From NCBI GenBank assembly GCA_027625915.1, contig JANTQA010000015.1:7593001-7657000 (forward strand): a DNA stretch of 64,000 nucleotides, in the 5' to 3' direction. A model generated the notes under the pieces. The model saw only the letters and a program-made list of their open reading frames with translations, was not told the origin of the DNA and did no database searches. Source of the DNA: Anaeramoeba flamelloides. Its lineage: Eukaryota; Metamonada; Anaeramoebidae. The position numbers and the translations under genes were made by a program. Shown in pieces: positions 1-11,522 of this stretch. Numbering within the stretch: the first letter of the stretch is position 1; every line of letters begins with the position of its first letter.

Positions 1-324
1 AAACAAAAATAAAAATTTATTTTCAAGGAAATGTTTATTAACACCGAAATAATAAAAAAATAATTTTAAATTTTCTTAAAATTTTATTTCAATTTTTTTG
101 TGAATATTTGTGAAAGGTAAACAAAATATTTGAAAATGCTGTGTCTGGGGAAAAGAAAAAATATATCTTTTAAAAAATAAATATAATTTGTTATGTTGGA
201 TAAATTGTGTGGTTTTTGTTTTTTCTAGTTTAATTATTTCTTAATTTAAAAAAAATTAAGATATTCTATATGGGAATAAAGAAAAATGAAAGATAAATAG
301 TGAAAATTAAAAAAACGATTATTT

Positions 325-502
325 TTAAGGGATTAATCTCTATTAAATTTTTTTATCGAAATTTAATAAAGATTGAGAAAATTTTTTGCTAGTTACTTAG
401 ATTTGAAAACCCCTGTTGATTTTCAATATTAAACATATTTCTCGATAAGGAACCCTTATTTAGAAATTAGTCAAAAAAAAATAATAGAGACGAGTCCCTT
501 AA
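325..502. mobile_element. Short TTAA-bordered inverted-repeat element, copy 1
   Basis: A 178-base unit including a TTAA at each border. The ends read TTAAGGGATTAATCTC and GAGACGAGTCCCTTAA, an imperfect terminal inverted repeat. Three other copies share both the ends and the interior: 32763-32939, 33043-33222 and 35127-35307. TTAA target duplication is characteristic of piggyBac-type transposition, but the terminal GGG...CCC is the reverse of the usual piggyBac CCC...GGG, so the superfamily is uncertain. It has no coding capacity. Confidence 0.75.
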
Positions 503-671
503 AAAAACGATTATTTTTAAAAAAAAATATTTTGTGTTTGAATGATGTATTTTGTAGAAAAAATAATCTAATTTTTTCATTTTCTGATATGAAAAATTTA
601 ACAAAAATGTGATTAAATATTAAATTGTTAAATTCGTGTACTTTTTTTTTTCATGTATAAGTTTTCATAAA

Positions 672-1215
672 TAAACCAAAATTCAAAATTTTCCACACAA
701 TTAAATCGCTTCAAACAATCACAATAATGCAATTTAATTCAAATTGGAGATAATTTTGATTTTTGTAAAAATATGAAAAATCATTTTTTCATCTTTTTTA
801 GTTTTTTGTTTTCATTTATTTGTTTGAATTACGTAATTTGTTTCGTTGGATCAATATAATTTTTCGAAAGATTGAGATTAGGTTATAGTTGAGTTCTTTT
901 GTTCAAATTAGAAGAATTCAAATAAAATTAGTTGTTTGTATCTAATCATTTTATCGATCAATAAATGCTAATAAAATTTAAGCAAATTTACCAAATTTTT
1001 TTTTTTTGCTCTCTCCAAAATTTTCAGCACACCCGATAATTTATTAGTATTGATAATTATTTATTTTTTTTTGTGGGTGTTGTAATTTAGAAATAATTGT
1101 AAACATTCCAATTAGTGAATAGTTATAATCTGTTATTTCTTCGAGAATTGTTTAAATAAGATTTTTTTTTCAAAAATTGAATGTTGGTGTGTTAAAAAAT
1201 TTTGAATTGGAGTTT
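672..1215 (-). mobile_element. 544-base inverted-repeat element, copy A (inverted)
   Basis: This is the reverse complement of two direct copies at 61486-62026 and 62826-63369. The terminal inverted repeat is close to TAAACCCCAATTCAAAATTTT. Shared internal landmarks include a run of GATCGATCAA near 950 and the GCTCTCTCCAAAATTTT stretch near 1008. No open frame is shared between the copies, so it is a non-autonomous element. Confidence 0.75.
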
Positions 1216-1362
1216 AGATTTGAATTCTGTAGAGTGTCTAGCTTTCTGAAAAGTGATGGAAAAATTTTGCATTAATATAATAAATAGGCTAAAATTTTTG
1301 ATATTAGATTATTATTATTTTTAAAGTGATAAACTAAACTTATTTGAAACTTAAATTTAATA

Positions 1363-1888
1363 TCTAAACTTCATTTCACTCAAAGGGAAACAGCCAAAAA
1401 TGAAAAATTCAATTTTTTTTTCAGAATCAAATAACATATAATTGTTGAGAATTATAGAAAAAATAAACTTCAGTTTAGAGTCGATAATAATAAAAGAAAT
1501 GTACCTGAACAAAACATAACTTTTCAAAAAAAAAATAAAATTTTCAAAAAATTTTTGGGCCCTTTTCATTGGAGTATCTTGAGTAAATTTTCTCAATTTC
1601 TTTTGGAAAATTAAAATTGATAACAATAAATTTTTTTAATTTCAAATATATGAATTTTAAAAGAAATTATCAAGACCTCAATTTTCTTAAAGTTAATTTG
1701 GAATTTAAAACCGTTTTTTTTTTTTAAATTGATTTTTAAAAAAAAAAGGAAAAAAAAAAAAAAAAATAAAAATGATTTTGATCTTGTAATTGAATATTAA
1801 TTTTGAGAAGAATTCTGTATTAAACCCATAGAATATGTTCTATTTCTTAAATAAAACTGCACCCCTTTGACTAAAAAAGAGTTTAATT
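1363..1888 (+). mobile_element. Roughly 530-base inverted-repeat element, copy 1
   Basis: This aligns over its whole length with 54832-55360. The ends are CTAAACTTCATTTCACTCAAAGG and CCTTTGACTAAAAAAGAGTTTA, an eroded inverted repeat of the type AAACTCCATTTCAGTCAAAG. Interior landmarks shared by both copies are AATAAACTTCA.TTTAGAGTC, CTCAATTTCTTTTGGAAA and CATAGAATATGTTCTATTTC. It is non-coding and considerably diverged, hence old. Confidence 0.65.
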
Positions 1889-3182
1889 TATGTGGTTTCT
1901 ATTTTAGTAAATGTTTTTTTTTTTACTTCACATGTTCAAAAATTGATATCTTAATTTTTTTAAAAATAATATTCACTTTTTCCACATTTTACTACTGGTG
2001 GTTTAATTTTAATATTAATTCAAATTTTTACTTGTATTTTTTTTCCATTTTTTTCCCAGTTGAATTTCCTTTTTATTGGAAAGAAGGGTTTTGAAGGAAA
2101 AAAATCTCGAGTAGTTACTTACTAATAACCTCCAACACAGAGATGTTAGATAGCATTGATAAGATGGAGAAATGTTCATTAAAGTGAGTCGAATATTGAC
2201 TAATAAAATTCTTATCTCAAACCCTTTTGCAAAACTTTTAGTGATTCAAACAGAAAAATGTGGGTTTAATATATTTCCTAAAAAGTAGTGCAAATTTATT
2301 TTAAATATCTGTTATTATTAGGTTGGGAATGACTGGGGGCTAGGAACGATTCAGTAGTTATTTTTCTCAAGAAAAAATATTAGAAAAAATATAAAAAATG
2401 ATCTATATTTTTCAGATCTACATCACTTGATATATTTGATATTTTCTTGGAGTCTAAGACAAGGCAAAATACTGATAAATTCAAATAAATGTTTAATAAT
2501 GTTTTTAGTTCAGTTTCCCTTTCTTAAATTATTTTAACTCAGCTTTGAATAAAGATGAATTAAGAATTTCATTGGTTAAAATGTGAAAGAAACTATGTAA
2601 AATTAGTCGAACTTTGAAATATTCTTTATAAGCGGCTATTTTGAAAGTAGGGTTTGAGTTTGTTAAAATGAAAATTGAACTCAATAATTGTTTTTAATTT
2701 TTTGAATTTATCTGTTTTTTCAATACTGTTAAATTCTAATTTTAAATATTAGAATTTTTGATTCTAAAGTTCAATAAAGAAGATCGAATTTAATCAGACG
2801 AATTACATTTTTAATTGGATTTGTGAGGGTCTTGTTAATTTTCTCAACATCCTAATGAAACATTGTTTGCGGAATTTGCAATTAAAATATTTGTTTATTA
2901 ATTGGAAAAGAACAGTAAATCTGAATAGTAACTGATACAGAGATAATCCAATAATTTTACTGGAATCAATTGATTTGTAAAAAAATTTGAAAAAAAAGTA
3001 AAATTTTGTATCTTGAATCCCAAACCAAATTGAATAAGAATATGGGTTTAAGTATTTCAAGAAAAACAAATGAATAGGATTCGTTTCAACTGAATTTATC
3101 AAAAAAGAATGTTTTGTGATTTGAAAAATAAAACAAAAAAGAAAAAAACGTTGAAATAAAGAAAAAAAAAGAATTTCATTAC

Positions 3183-3315
3183 CTGCTAAAGTAGCATTTT
3201 GAACGTCAACTGCATTAAATTTTCCTAAAGGTGTTTAAAATAACAGAATTAAAGAAAAGTTTGGAATCGGAAAAAAAATTCAAGAACCAAAATTAGTTTG
3301 AACAAAGAAGAAAGG

Positions 3316-3353
<38 letters not shown>

Positions 3354-4324
3354 AAAATTGTAAAAAAACAAACCCTTGTTTAAAAGAACAGACCAAACAT
3401 AAGAGCCAACACAAGAACAACAAAGAGACATTACTGTGTTTACAACAACTTTAAATCTTTGGCCTGGAACACCAAGAGCGCCATTAAAACTAGGCCAGTA
3501 TAGCCAAAGGAAGATTGTACCAATTAAAGAAAAGATATCGGAAACTGGTGTTGCGTCATTGTCTGGGTTTTTTAAGTGCTCTTTTGTTCTTCTTGAAGTT
3601 AGAACAGTTGTTAGACCCATTCCAAAATAGGCTCCAAAGGTGTGAATAATCATGGATCCACCAATATCTGTAGCATGGGTTCTTAATACGGAGAGATAAA
3701 TATTAAAGGAATAAAAGATTATCTCAAAAAACGCAATCAGGATCAATTGTAAAGGTGTAGTTTTTCCTGTGGTAAATAAACAAAGGTTTAAAGGTTTTGA
3801 GATAAGAGTAAAGGGAGGTATTTGATAAAAGATTTTTGGATTAAAAGGGATGATTAGAATAAAAAAAAAATCAAAAAAGCTCTAAAAATAGGAAAGAGCA
3901 AAAGAGTACCAAGGACTGCGCCAAAGGAGATCATAACCGTAGCTGCACCGAACATTCCTTCGATTAAAGCTGGAATGTCAACATCAAATCGATGGAGCTC
4001 TTCGTATTCATAGATTTGGTGCCAGAATGCATTTGCAATTAACGTCCATTGAACACAAAAGGCAGCAAGTAAAAAGGTGTATCCAGCAGCTGAAAGGCCA
4101 TACTTTTTTAAAAAAGTCATCAGATAACCAAAACCAATAATTACCATAACAGCGACATCAGAATAGTATGTGTAATAATAGTCTGTTCGAAGATCAAAAT
4201 CTGCGCCACTGGTTTCATCAAAAGATTCGTCGTATCTGAACCAAATTGATGATAAAACAATAAAGGCAATTTGGAAAATTGTTAAAACAGTCACAAACCC
4301 AATTTGAGTTTTTTTGAACCCCAT
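3183..4324 (-). CDS. Rh-type ammonium/CO2 channel, 5' part (three exons; 3' end outside window)
   Basis: Membrane channel of the Rh (rhesus) branch of the Amt/Mep/Rh superfamily, which conducts ammonia or ammonium and possibly CO2. Exons: 4324-3910, 3766-3374 and 3224-3183; all three junctions are phase 1 and have GT-AG ends. About 283 residues are visible. Hydrophobic segments alternate with loops from residue 7 on. The family hallmark GGSMIIHTFGAYFG spans residues 174-187. It contains D172 and H180, which correspond to the conserved Asp and the first of the twin pore histidines of Rh proteins. WPSFN and VDVQNATLAG, also Rh signatures, follow. The N-terminus (MGFKKTQIGF) lacks the long first loop of some animal Rh proteins. 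The second pore histidine and the last membrane helices should lie in exons beyond base 1. Identification is firm; completeness cannot be judged. Confidence 0.93.
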
Positions 4325-4365
4325 TTTGAATGTAAAAAGGTTATTTAAAGAAAAAAACAAAAATG

Positions 4366-4581
4366 TTATAAATTTCTCAAAAAAATGTTCTTGAGAGTCG
4401 ACTTTGGAACCAGAATAACATTCAAGGTGGATCCAAATGTTTCCTTGTTAAGAGAAAAGCAATATTTTTCTAAAGTATATATTGGGTTTGTGAAATCATC
4501 AAAAGGAAAAACATTCCACTCACATCTTCGGTTCTGTTTTTGAAAAATTTGATACCCAATCTCGGTGTAGTCTAAAACCAT
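4366..4581 (-). CDS. Possible small upstream ORF or protein (71 aa), unknown
   Basis: An ATG-initiated frame of 71 codons ends 41 bases before the Rh start codon on the same strand. Its base composition is richer in G+C than the surroundings and it contains Trp and several Cys residues, which is unusual for random AT-rich frames here. I recognise no domain, signal peptide or membrane segment. It could be a small independent gene, an upstream open frame in the Rh leader that damps translation, or an old coding fragment. Existence as a protein is doubtful. Confidence 0.25.
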   Translation of the reverse strand: MVLDYTEIGYQIFQKQNRRCEWNVFPFDDFTNPIYTLEKYCFSLNKETFGSTLNVILVPKSTLKNIFLRNL

Positions 4582-4859
4582 AATTTGAAGTAATATAAAT
4601 CACTTTTTGAAAGTGTTTTTGTTTTTGCAATTTTTGTATTAAAGGGGTAGATTAAAACAAATTTTGTTCGAAATTCGGATTTTTTTTTTTAAAATTAACA
4701 TTATAATAATTTTTAGAATTTGTCGCTACAGCGAACAAACACAAAGCACCCATGTTTTTTTGAGAATTATTTGTGTTATTTACAAAGTTATTAATCTACA
4801 GGGATCAAAATACTGCATGTACAAAGACTTTAGTCTGTGTTTCAAAATATTATCCGTGA

Positions 4860-5290
4860 TTTTTTTTCTTCTTGTACCAAGGAAACATCCAATCTACTAC
4901 CAAATAGTATACCTAAGTTCAAATCAATTTTGAAAGTAAAGGTCTGGTTATTTTCAGTAGAATTTAAATTATTCATGCAAATAGTTGAAAATTTTCCATA
5001 ATTTTCATAATTTTTTTGAATTTTTTTCTTTTTTTGATTTAGAATTTTTTCTAAAAATTCAATCTATTTTTTGAGATAAATTTTGTAATTTGAGCCTTCC
5101 TTTTTAGATTTTCTTTTTAAATAATAGAACTTTAAGAAACCAATACCATATTTTTTTTTGGGTTTATTATCAGTTTCTTAGGTTGGTTAATGTATCGGTC
5201 TTCTATAACAAAAAAACACACTCTTTATTTTGAAACATTCATTAAATTTTTTTGCAGGCTTTATTTCGACTCCAGTATTATCAATTTTTC
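4860..5290 (-). pseudogene. Decayed copy 1 of a three-copy protein-coding repeat
   Basis: On the minus strand this stretch can be aligned with 8055-8500 and 45075-45640. The best-conserved core (about 4860-4940) reads FKIDLN...LFGS...LVQEEKK. A second block about 200 bases upstream in the minus sense (near 5130) reads FLKVLLFKKK. Several stops interrupt the frame. The shared order of both blocks in three copies argues for a common coding ancestor. The protein family is not recognised; it may be a host gene family or a transposon-encoded protein. Confidence 0.4.
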
Positions 5291-5683
5291 ATTTTTAAAA
5301 GATCAATTATTTTCCTATTAATGGGCTCAGTGTTTAGAGCTGTTAAATATAAGATTTAAGGGCGTTGTTATTAACTCTGAAATATTTGTATTATTTCAAT
5401 TAAATTTCTCTCAAAAATAGATAAATCCACTCATATTATAAGTTGAGTTTTACCAATTATAAATGTTCTTTGTATTACAATAATTTTAAAAAAGTCGGTA
5501 CTTTTATGAAAAGTTGAGACAAATTACGGACAAATTTTAGAAAAAAATCTGTAATTTAAAATGAAATTTAAAATGAAATATTGAATCCCAAAAATTAGTA
5601 CTTTTAACTTAAAAAAATCTTTGAAGTATTTGTCTTGAAATGTAAATTAGTACTCAAAAATTGACTTTTTTGGAAAACAACTA

Positions 5684-5875
5684 TAGCCAGTTTCACTTTT
5701 AAGTAACAACCTAACAAGGAAATTTAACGCATAGAAAAATCTCAAATTAAGCACATTTTTTGGAAATTTTTTTACACAAATTTTTTTACGAGAATTTGAA
5801 AATTGTACCTTAATTAGAGATTTTTCATGTCGTAAATTTCCTTCAAAGTATGTATCTTAAAAGTGGAACTGACTG
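5684..5875. mobile_element. CAGTCAGTTTCAC-type Tc1/mariner-like MITE, diverged copy
   Basis: About 192 bases bordered by TA dinucleotides (682-683 and 876-877). The ends are AGCCAGTTTCACTTTTAAG and CTTAAAAGTGGAACTGACTG. The arms pair over much of their length but carry more changes than the copy at 29928. TA target sites and CAG termini are characteristic of Tc1/mariner-superfamily non-autonomous elements. Confidence 0.75.
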
Positions 5876-5954
5876 TAAATAATTATCTTTTATCTTATTT
5901 TATGAATTTATACATATAAATTAGAAATAAATTGATTTTAAAAACTATGATCTT

Positions 5955-6720
5955 TAAGGGGTTAGTCTCACCATAGATTTCTCTATAATCAGAGTATATT
6001 GTAATTGGGTGTAAATGATGTTAGTGCACCATGGCCGAATATCTCTAAAAAATCTATTATAAATCTTATTGTGCCATAAATTATTACATTTTTTTCAATT
6101 TTGGAAAGGATCACAATTAAAAAATTTTATTTTGAAAATTTTTTTTTTTCATTCCTTTTCCAAATTTAAAAATAGCAACCCAAATACAGTATTTTGGTAG
6201 TTAATAATTTAGATTTAGAACTTCCAAAAGTAACTATTTTTTTAATTTTTGAATTTCAAAGATTAACTCAATAATCATCAACCTAAAAGCACAAAGACTG
6301 ATTGGTTTTGTTTGTTTTTGATATTTTTAATAGTAGTATCAATATATTTCCATGATTTGAGAAATAATTTGACAAAAAAATTTATTCGTTAATTATTTAA
6401 TTTTTAGAAACAAACAAATTTTTTAAAAACTAATCTACATTTCGCCACACATTTAAGAAAGATATTTTGTGACTTTTTAATCTGAATATCGATAATTAAA
6501 CCTTTAAATTTAAGGCGAAATGCAGATTTTATTCAGGAATTGTTGAGTTTTTTACTAAAACATAGATCATTTTTAATTGGTGAGATCAACAATGTTACTA
6601 CTTGACACATCGATTTTTTAGAGACATTTAAACAATGTAACACTAATATAGTTACTTCTAATAACAATATACTTTAATCCTAGCCCTCTCCTTTGTAGAC
6701 GCTAATCCCTTAAAAGGGTA
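5955..6720. repeat. Possible longer TTAA-type element
   Basis: The stretch opens with TTAAGGGGTTAGTCTC (5956) and closes with GACGCTAATCCCTTAA near 6700-6715, the same kind of ends as the short TTAA-bordered family, but the interior is longer and not shared. It could be a related larger element or two solitary ends. No coding content is seen. Confidence 0.4.
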
Positions 6721-6727
6721 TAAATAA

Positions 6728-6945
6728 TATTCTTGCAAAAAAATTAAACAAAATATTTATTCGGCTACCCAAAAAAGACATTTTAAATCATGTAACATTT
6801 CAATTTTTAATTCTTAATATCAGCTGAAATTATTTATTTCCCATTTTAGAATTGGGATTTTTGATGATTCATTTTCATTCTTTGGGATGTTTTTTTTTTT
6901 GAAAGTTGAATGAAAATTTTGTTCTTTTTATTTTACAATTAATAG
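6728..6945. mobile_element. Short MITE of the ATTTTCATTCAACTTTCC family, copy 1
   Basis: About 218 bases with long imperfect inverted arms. The right arm reads GAAAGTTGAATGAAAATTTTG, the left arm the complement in eroded form. It is bordered by TA and shares its interior (CAGCTGAAATTATT, TTTTAGAATTGGGA) with copies at 22958, 47166, 49305 and about 51585. Non-autonomous, probably Tc1/mariner-related because of TA borders. Confidence 0.65.
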
Positions 6946-8054
6946 TATATACAAATTACAAATTTTTAAGTTTTTAGGTTAATAATTATTTTGAAAATTA
7001 TGGAATTGAAAAAATGAAAAAATAGTTAATTTCAGATAAAAAATTATTAATTACTATGTGAAAATATACGTTTTTTTAATTTCTATCTATATATTTTGGA
7101 AATTAGTTAATAATAAATTCTAGAATTAGATCTTTTTGATTTTTATCTTTTGTCGTGAAAAATCGATATAATTTAGTGTTCAATACTATTACCATTATAG
7201 TTTTAGAGAAATTTAAAAAATTATGTACGAATTCATAACTTTGAATTACTGTAAACTTGAATTCTAGATGAATTTTTGTATAATGTAAATAATTAATATA
7301 AAATTCCAAATAAATAAGTATTTTTAAATTAAAAGGGTGACAAAAAGTGTAAATCAAATTTTAATAAAAGTAAAACTCACGTTTTACAAGTAAATAATCC
7401 ATCTAAACAGGAATATTATACCTTTTCAAAGCAAAATAACATTTAAATTAAAATAAAACACCTTGAAACCCTAAGATAGACTTTGAATATAAAAATATAA
7501 TAATAATAAGAATAAAAAATTTTCTATTAACTAAAAAAAATCGAATTATAATGAAGATTATGAGATTGTTTGTAAATTATGAAAAAAAAAAATAAATAAA
7601 TAATTAATTGGAATTTGCAATGATAAAATTGTTTTTAAAAGGAAATTTAACAAATTCAGAATTCAAATATACAGATTTAGGAAACTTATGACTTTTCATT
7701 TTTACACCGAAAAAAAAAAAAAAACACTTTTTTTGTCACAAAATTGTGATTTTTTTAACAGGTAATTAAAAAATAATATTGTCTTATCTTTCAATTTTTT
7801 TTTGCCACTGGGTTAGTATTTTCAAAATAATTGATTTCAATTTTGATTTTTTTCTATTTAGGGTTTAATTTTCAACTGATCTAAAACAATAGATCAAACA
7901 AAGGATTGTTTTTTCTAGATATTCAAAACTAAAAATTATTCCAAAAAGTAAAAATTGTAAATAATTTGTTAAGTGAAAAGTGCTTTTCCATTATTATAGT
8001 GATCAAAAAAAAAAATGTTTACCAAACGACTAGAATCAGATTTTCGTAATAAAA

Positions 8055-8500
8055 TACGTCCTTTTTTTCTTCTTGTCCCAATTGAACATCCAATTCACTA
8101 CCCAATATTATAATAAAATCTAGATCAATTTTGAAGAAAAAAGCATTATTTTGAAGCAAAATTTATCTTTGGAATACAATTTTTTAAATATTTTTCAAGA
8201 TTTTCTCATTTTTTTAAATTCTTTATTATTTTTTAAGAATAAAAATTTTCTTAAAAATTAACTTGTTTTTTTTGATATATATTTTCTAATTTAATCCTTT
8301 ATTTTTGAATTTATTTTTAAATATTCGGACCTGAGAAATCAATATCATTTTATCTACCAGTTCATCGCTGGTTTCTATGATCAGTTAATCTATATCCCTT
8401 CGTTAATAATAATAAAAACACATATATTATTTTGAAAGACTTAGTAAACTTTTATCAACTCATTATTTGGACAATAATAATTGATTTTATTTTCTTTAGC
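8055..8500 (-). pseudogene. Decayed copy 2 of a three-copy protein-coding repeat
   Basis: Same organisation as the copies at 4860 and 45075. The core at about 8058-8142 reads FKIDLD...ILGSELDVQLGQEEKK on the minus strand, open through this block but interrupted elsewhere. The flanking block around 8330 corresponds to FLKVLLFKKK of copy 1 but is badly eroded. Beyond alignment with its sister copies I cannot assign a function. Confidence 0.4.
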
Positions 8501-9094
8501 AAAACCTTTTAACTTATTTTTGATGGATAGTTTATAAAATCACATATATCTATTATATCTTTGATAAAATCAACAAAAAAGTTAAAAAAAATCAAAATCT
8601 AGGAAAAAATAAAAATTAGGGAAAAAGATAACAAATTACCATTTGGGAGTTTGGAATACGGAATTGATTTTATATGATTATTTTAACTTTATCGGGAAAA
8701 TAATTTGCAATTTTAGATAAATTGTTGAATAAAAACCAGAATCTTGAATTAAAAAAAACTAGAAGAAAATAATATATTTTTCTCAAGTAAATCTAGTAGA
8801 ACTGAACTTTACTATAAATTGAAAAATAATCATTTATTAGTATTTCCCAGTTTTTCTAATAAAAATAAAAATGCTTGGTTTTTTTATTATATGAAAAAAA
8901 AATTAAATCATCCTATTACTAATTCCCCAATAATAAATGAGAAAAATAGGATTCAAATTAAAAAAATCAAGAAGAATTGTAAAAGATCACTGACCAATTC
9001 AAAGTATTTTAAGTTGTTTTAAATTATTTTTAAAAAATATCAATTGTCAATAACCTCATTTCGATTGAAAAAAAAAATCGATTGATGTTGCATG

Positions 9095-9340
9095 TTTTCT
9101 ACAGATCTCACTTAACATGATGATTGTTCTAGAAAGATTAAAGGCTTATTTAGATCAAATTTATTACCAACATTTCTCTTTTTTCAAAAACTAAATTAAG
9201 ATTCAAATACTTCCCATGACTGTATCTTTAGACTCTTCGAATCAGAAGTCTCAAATTTATTCACTTCAAAATGCTCTCTTTAATAGATTGTATAGTTCCC
9301 TATCCAACCCATATAAATAAAACACTATCAAGATTTCAAT
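9095..9340 (+). other. Possible coding relic, unknown
   Basis: After a polypyrimidine-like TTTTCTACAG come two short frames of coding-like composition. One starts MMIVLERLKAYLDQIYY near 9117. The other, near 9199-9323, is open for about 40 codons and contains SLDSSNQKSQIYSLQNAL. Neither is long and I recognise no family. It may be a transposase or host-gene remnant. Confidence 0.2.
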
Positions 9341-10218
9341 CCCATAATACCATCTTATATCTTGTTTTTATGTAATGATTTTTCAAATTCAAATTTAATG
9401 TACAAAATGAAAAATGTGTTACTCAACAATAAAAAAAAATAAAGTCCATAAAAATAAGAAACAAATATATAAAAAATGAAATCGAAAATTCAATGTATCA
9501 CCGAGATCATACAAAAAATTAATTTTTGTAGCATGATAATTGAAAATGTTAATTTTTTTCATTTTTCCCCTGTCTGAATTTTCTTTATATTGAGAGAAGA
9601 GTCACAAAGAAAAAGAATGTGGATTACTCACTAATACTAAAATACCGAAACACATCAATATGAGTAACTTTGACATAAAAAAATCCATAAGTAAAATTAA
9701 AAAATAGCAAGTTAAAAAAAATAAGAGATCTAGTGGAAAAAAGAAATTACAACAATTAAACTGCTAACTTCCAAATGAACATCCATAATCAACTATCAAA
9801 CTCAACTAAATGTAATCAAAATTGAGGTGGGTGCAATTTTAAGCAGTTTCTTAATTAAAGACTTTATTGTTTTTGGTTTTTTTTTTTTCAAAATTTGTTC
9901 TTTTTTATGTACATTTTTTAAATAAAAAAATAGAAGAAAGTTAAGATTCCTTTTTAGACCCAAACACCATTGTTTTCTTTTTACTCTTTTGAACAAATTT
10001 TCAAGAAAAATAATACAAAATTATAAAAATAGATTTCTTTTTAATTTTAAAAACAATTTTAATTGATTAGAAGATTTTTTTACAAGAAATGAAAAAAGTT
10101 AATTTAAAGATAGAGAGGGGGTCTGAAAACATATTTTTTTTTCCGAATTCCTCTCTGCTAAATTTAAAAGAAATACTATCTAATTTATTTTATGATTTTA
10201 AGAAATACCCACATATAA

Positions 10219-11505
10219 TAGAGGTTTTGATGATACCCATGCTTAATTCACGATAAAGTTACAAAACTCGTGATATTCTTTAGAATATCGTAATATTTTT
10301 TATCAAAAATCGCGATAATATTCATTAAAATCGCTATAATATGACAAAAAGCGATAATTATTATATTAATGTGATAAATGTCAAAATATCACGATTATAT
10401 GCCAAAATATCGTGATTAAAAAGTAATTGCGAGTTAATAGTTGATGAGTTTTTGGGCTAATTCAGCAATATTTTTACAAAGAAATTTTTTTTTTGATCTA
10501 GAAATAGATTATGTGAAATTAAAAGTTATTATTTTCAAAAACAACAAAAAAGATATTTGATTCAATCAAGGATAAGATCAAAGTGTTTTATATTGTATTT
10601 TCGTTTGATTTGGTTGTCAAACCTATTGATCCTTTTAGATCAACAAGAATAAGAACTAAAGATAAATAAATATGTTCTCAGTCAAAACTGGAGTTGTAAA
10701 TTATGTTGAATTAAAAGAGCTTCTAAAACAACCAACACTTCATAAGTTCTTTAAAGAATGTTTTCTTGTTTGAAAAAAATTTCAAAACTTCTCAGAAAGC
10801 TAAAAGGAGTCAAGACAACTTTTCAAAAGCTTTCAAAACGACCTAGCCAGATTACCACCAATTATTAAGATTTTTTAAAGATTTGTCTTCTTCTTTTTCT
10901 ACTCATATCTTTATATTTGGAGGGAAAATTCAACTAGAACTTAGAGGTTTTTTGTTTGATCGATCACCAATAAGAAGGAAAATTACTATTTATTCTTTTT
11001 GGCTATTTGGCATGTGAAGGCCAGAACTCCATTTCAAAAAAACATCTATTTTATATTCAGGTATATTGTTGAAGTGGATAATTATTTGTTTGATCATAAA
11101 ATTTGTTTGAGATTTTATATTTTATTAAAAAAAAAATGAAAAGAAATAAAAAAAATTGTTTTTACTACTACAAACAATCTCATTTTGTTTTACAAAAGTT
11201 TTCTGTCTTTCAAAACTTTCAAACAATTGAAGAGAATTCATAACACTTACAAACACTTTCAAACATTTATAAGGGGAAAGCGGCTGTAAAAGTCTCAAGA
11301 GATTTTTTAAAAGTCAAGAGTTTTTTTTATGGTAATCTCAAAAAAATATTTTTTCATTTTATTGCGATAATTATTTTATGGCGATAATGTGGAATATAGC
11401 GATTTTATGATTTTTCTCGATAAAGTAGGACTAATCGCGATTTTTTAATACTATCTCGATTTTATTGTTAATATCATGATAATATATGTTATCATCAAAA
11501 CCTTT
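10219..11505. mobile_element. 1.29 kb inverted-repeat element with subterminal CGATAAT motif clusters
   Basis: The ends are TAGAGGTTTTGATGATA and TATCATCAAAACCTTTA, a 15-17 base terminal inverted repeat. Just inside each end lies a cluster of short CGATA/ATCGCGAT-like motifs (10249-10430 and 11360-11470) in both orientations. Such subterminal clusters are typical transposase-binding regions in DNA transposons such as hAT or CACTA types. The middle (10560-11330) is less AT-biased and includes a 34-codon frame beginning MFSVKTGVVNYVEL at 10672, but no recognisable transposase. Classification beyond DNA transposon is open. Confidence 0.6.
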
Positions 11506-11522
11506 AATGAAAATAGTTTATA

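Larger units (their letters stand above)
1..3182 (-). other. Open-ended intron 3 of the Rh transporter gene (repeat-filled)
   Basis: Exon 3 of the Rh gene ends at 3183 with a clean GT donor (gtaatg). I found no recognisable continuation of the protein down to base 1, so this stretch is most simply the 5' part of an intron at least 3.18 kb long that leaves the window. A 3.64 kb intron in the neurochondrin gene makes such a length plausible. The stretch holds a TTAA-bordered short element (325-502), a 544-base inverted-repeat element (about 672-1215) and a roughly 530-base repeat (about 1363-1888). The alternative is a gene truncated by rearrangement. Confidence 0.55.

Noticed and set aside
1867-2094. 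75-codon aromatic frame
   Set aside because: Composition is that of AT-rich DNA with T runs; it starts within a repeat end and has no coding features.
3436-3630. Plus-strand frame over the Rh exon 2
   Set aside because: Antisense shadow of a firmly identified coding exon.
9772-9834. Fourth copy of the decayed coding family
   Set aside because: Similarity to the core (GAACATCCA...CAAAATTGA) is suggestive but too short and lacks the second block.
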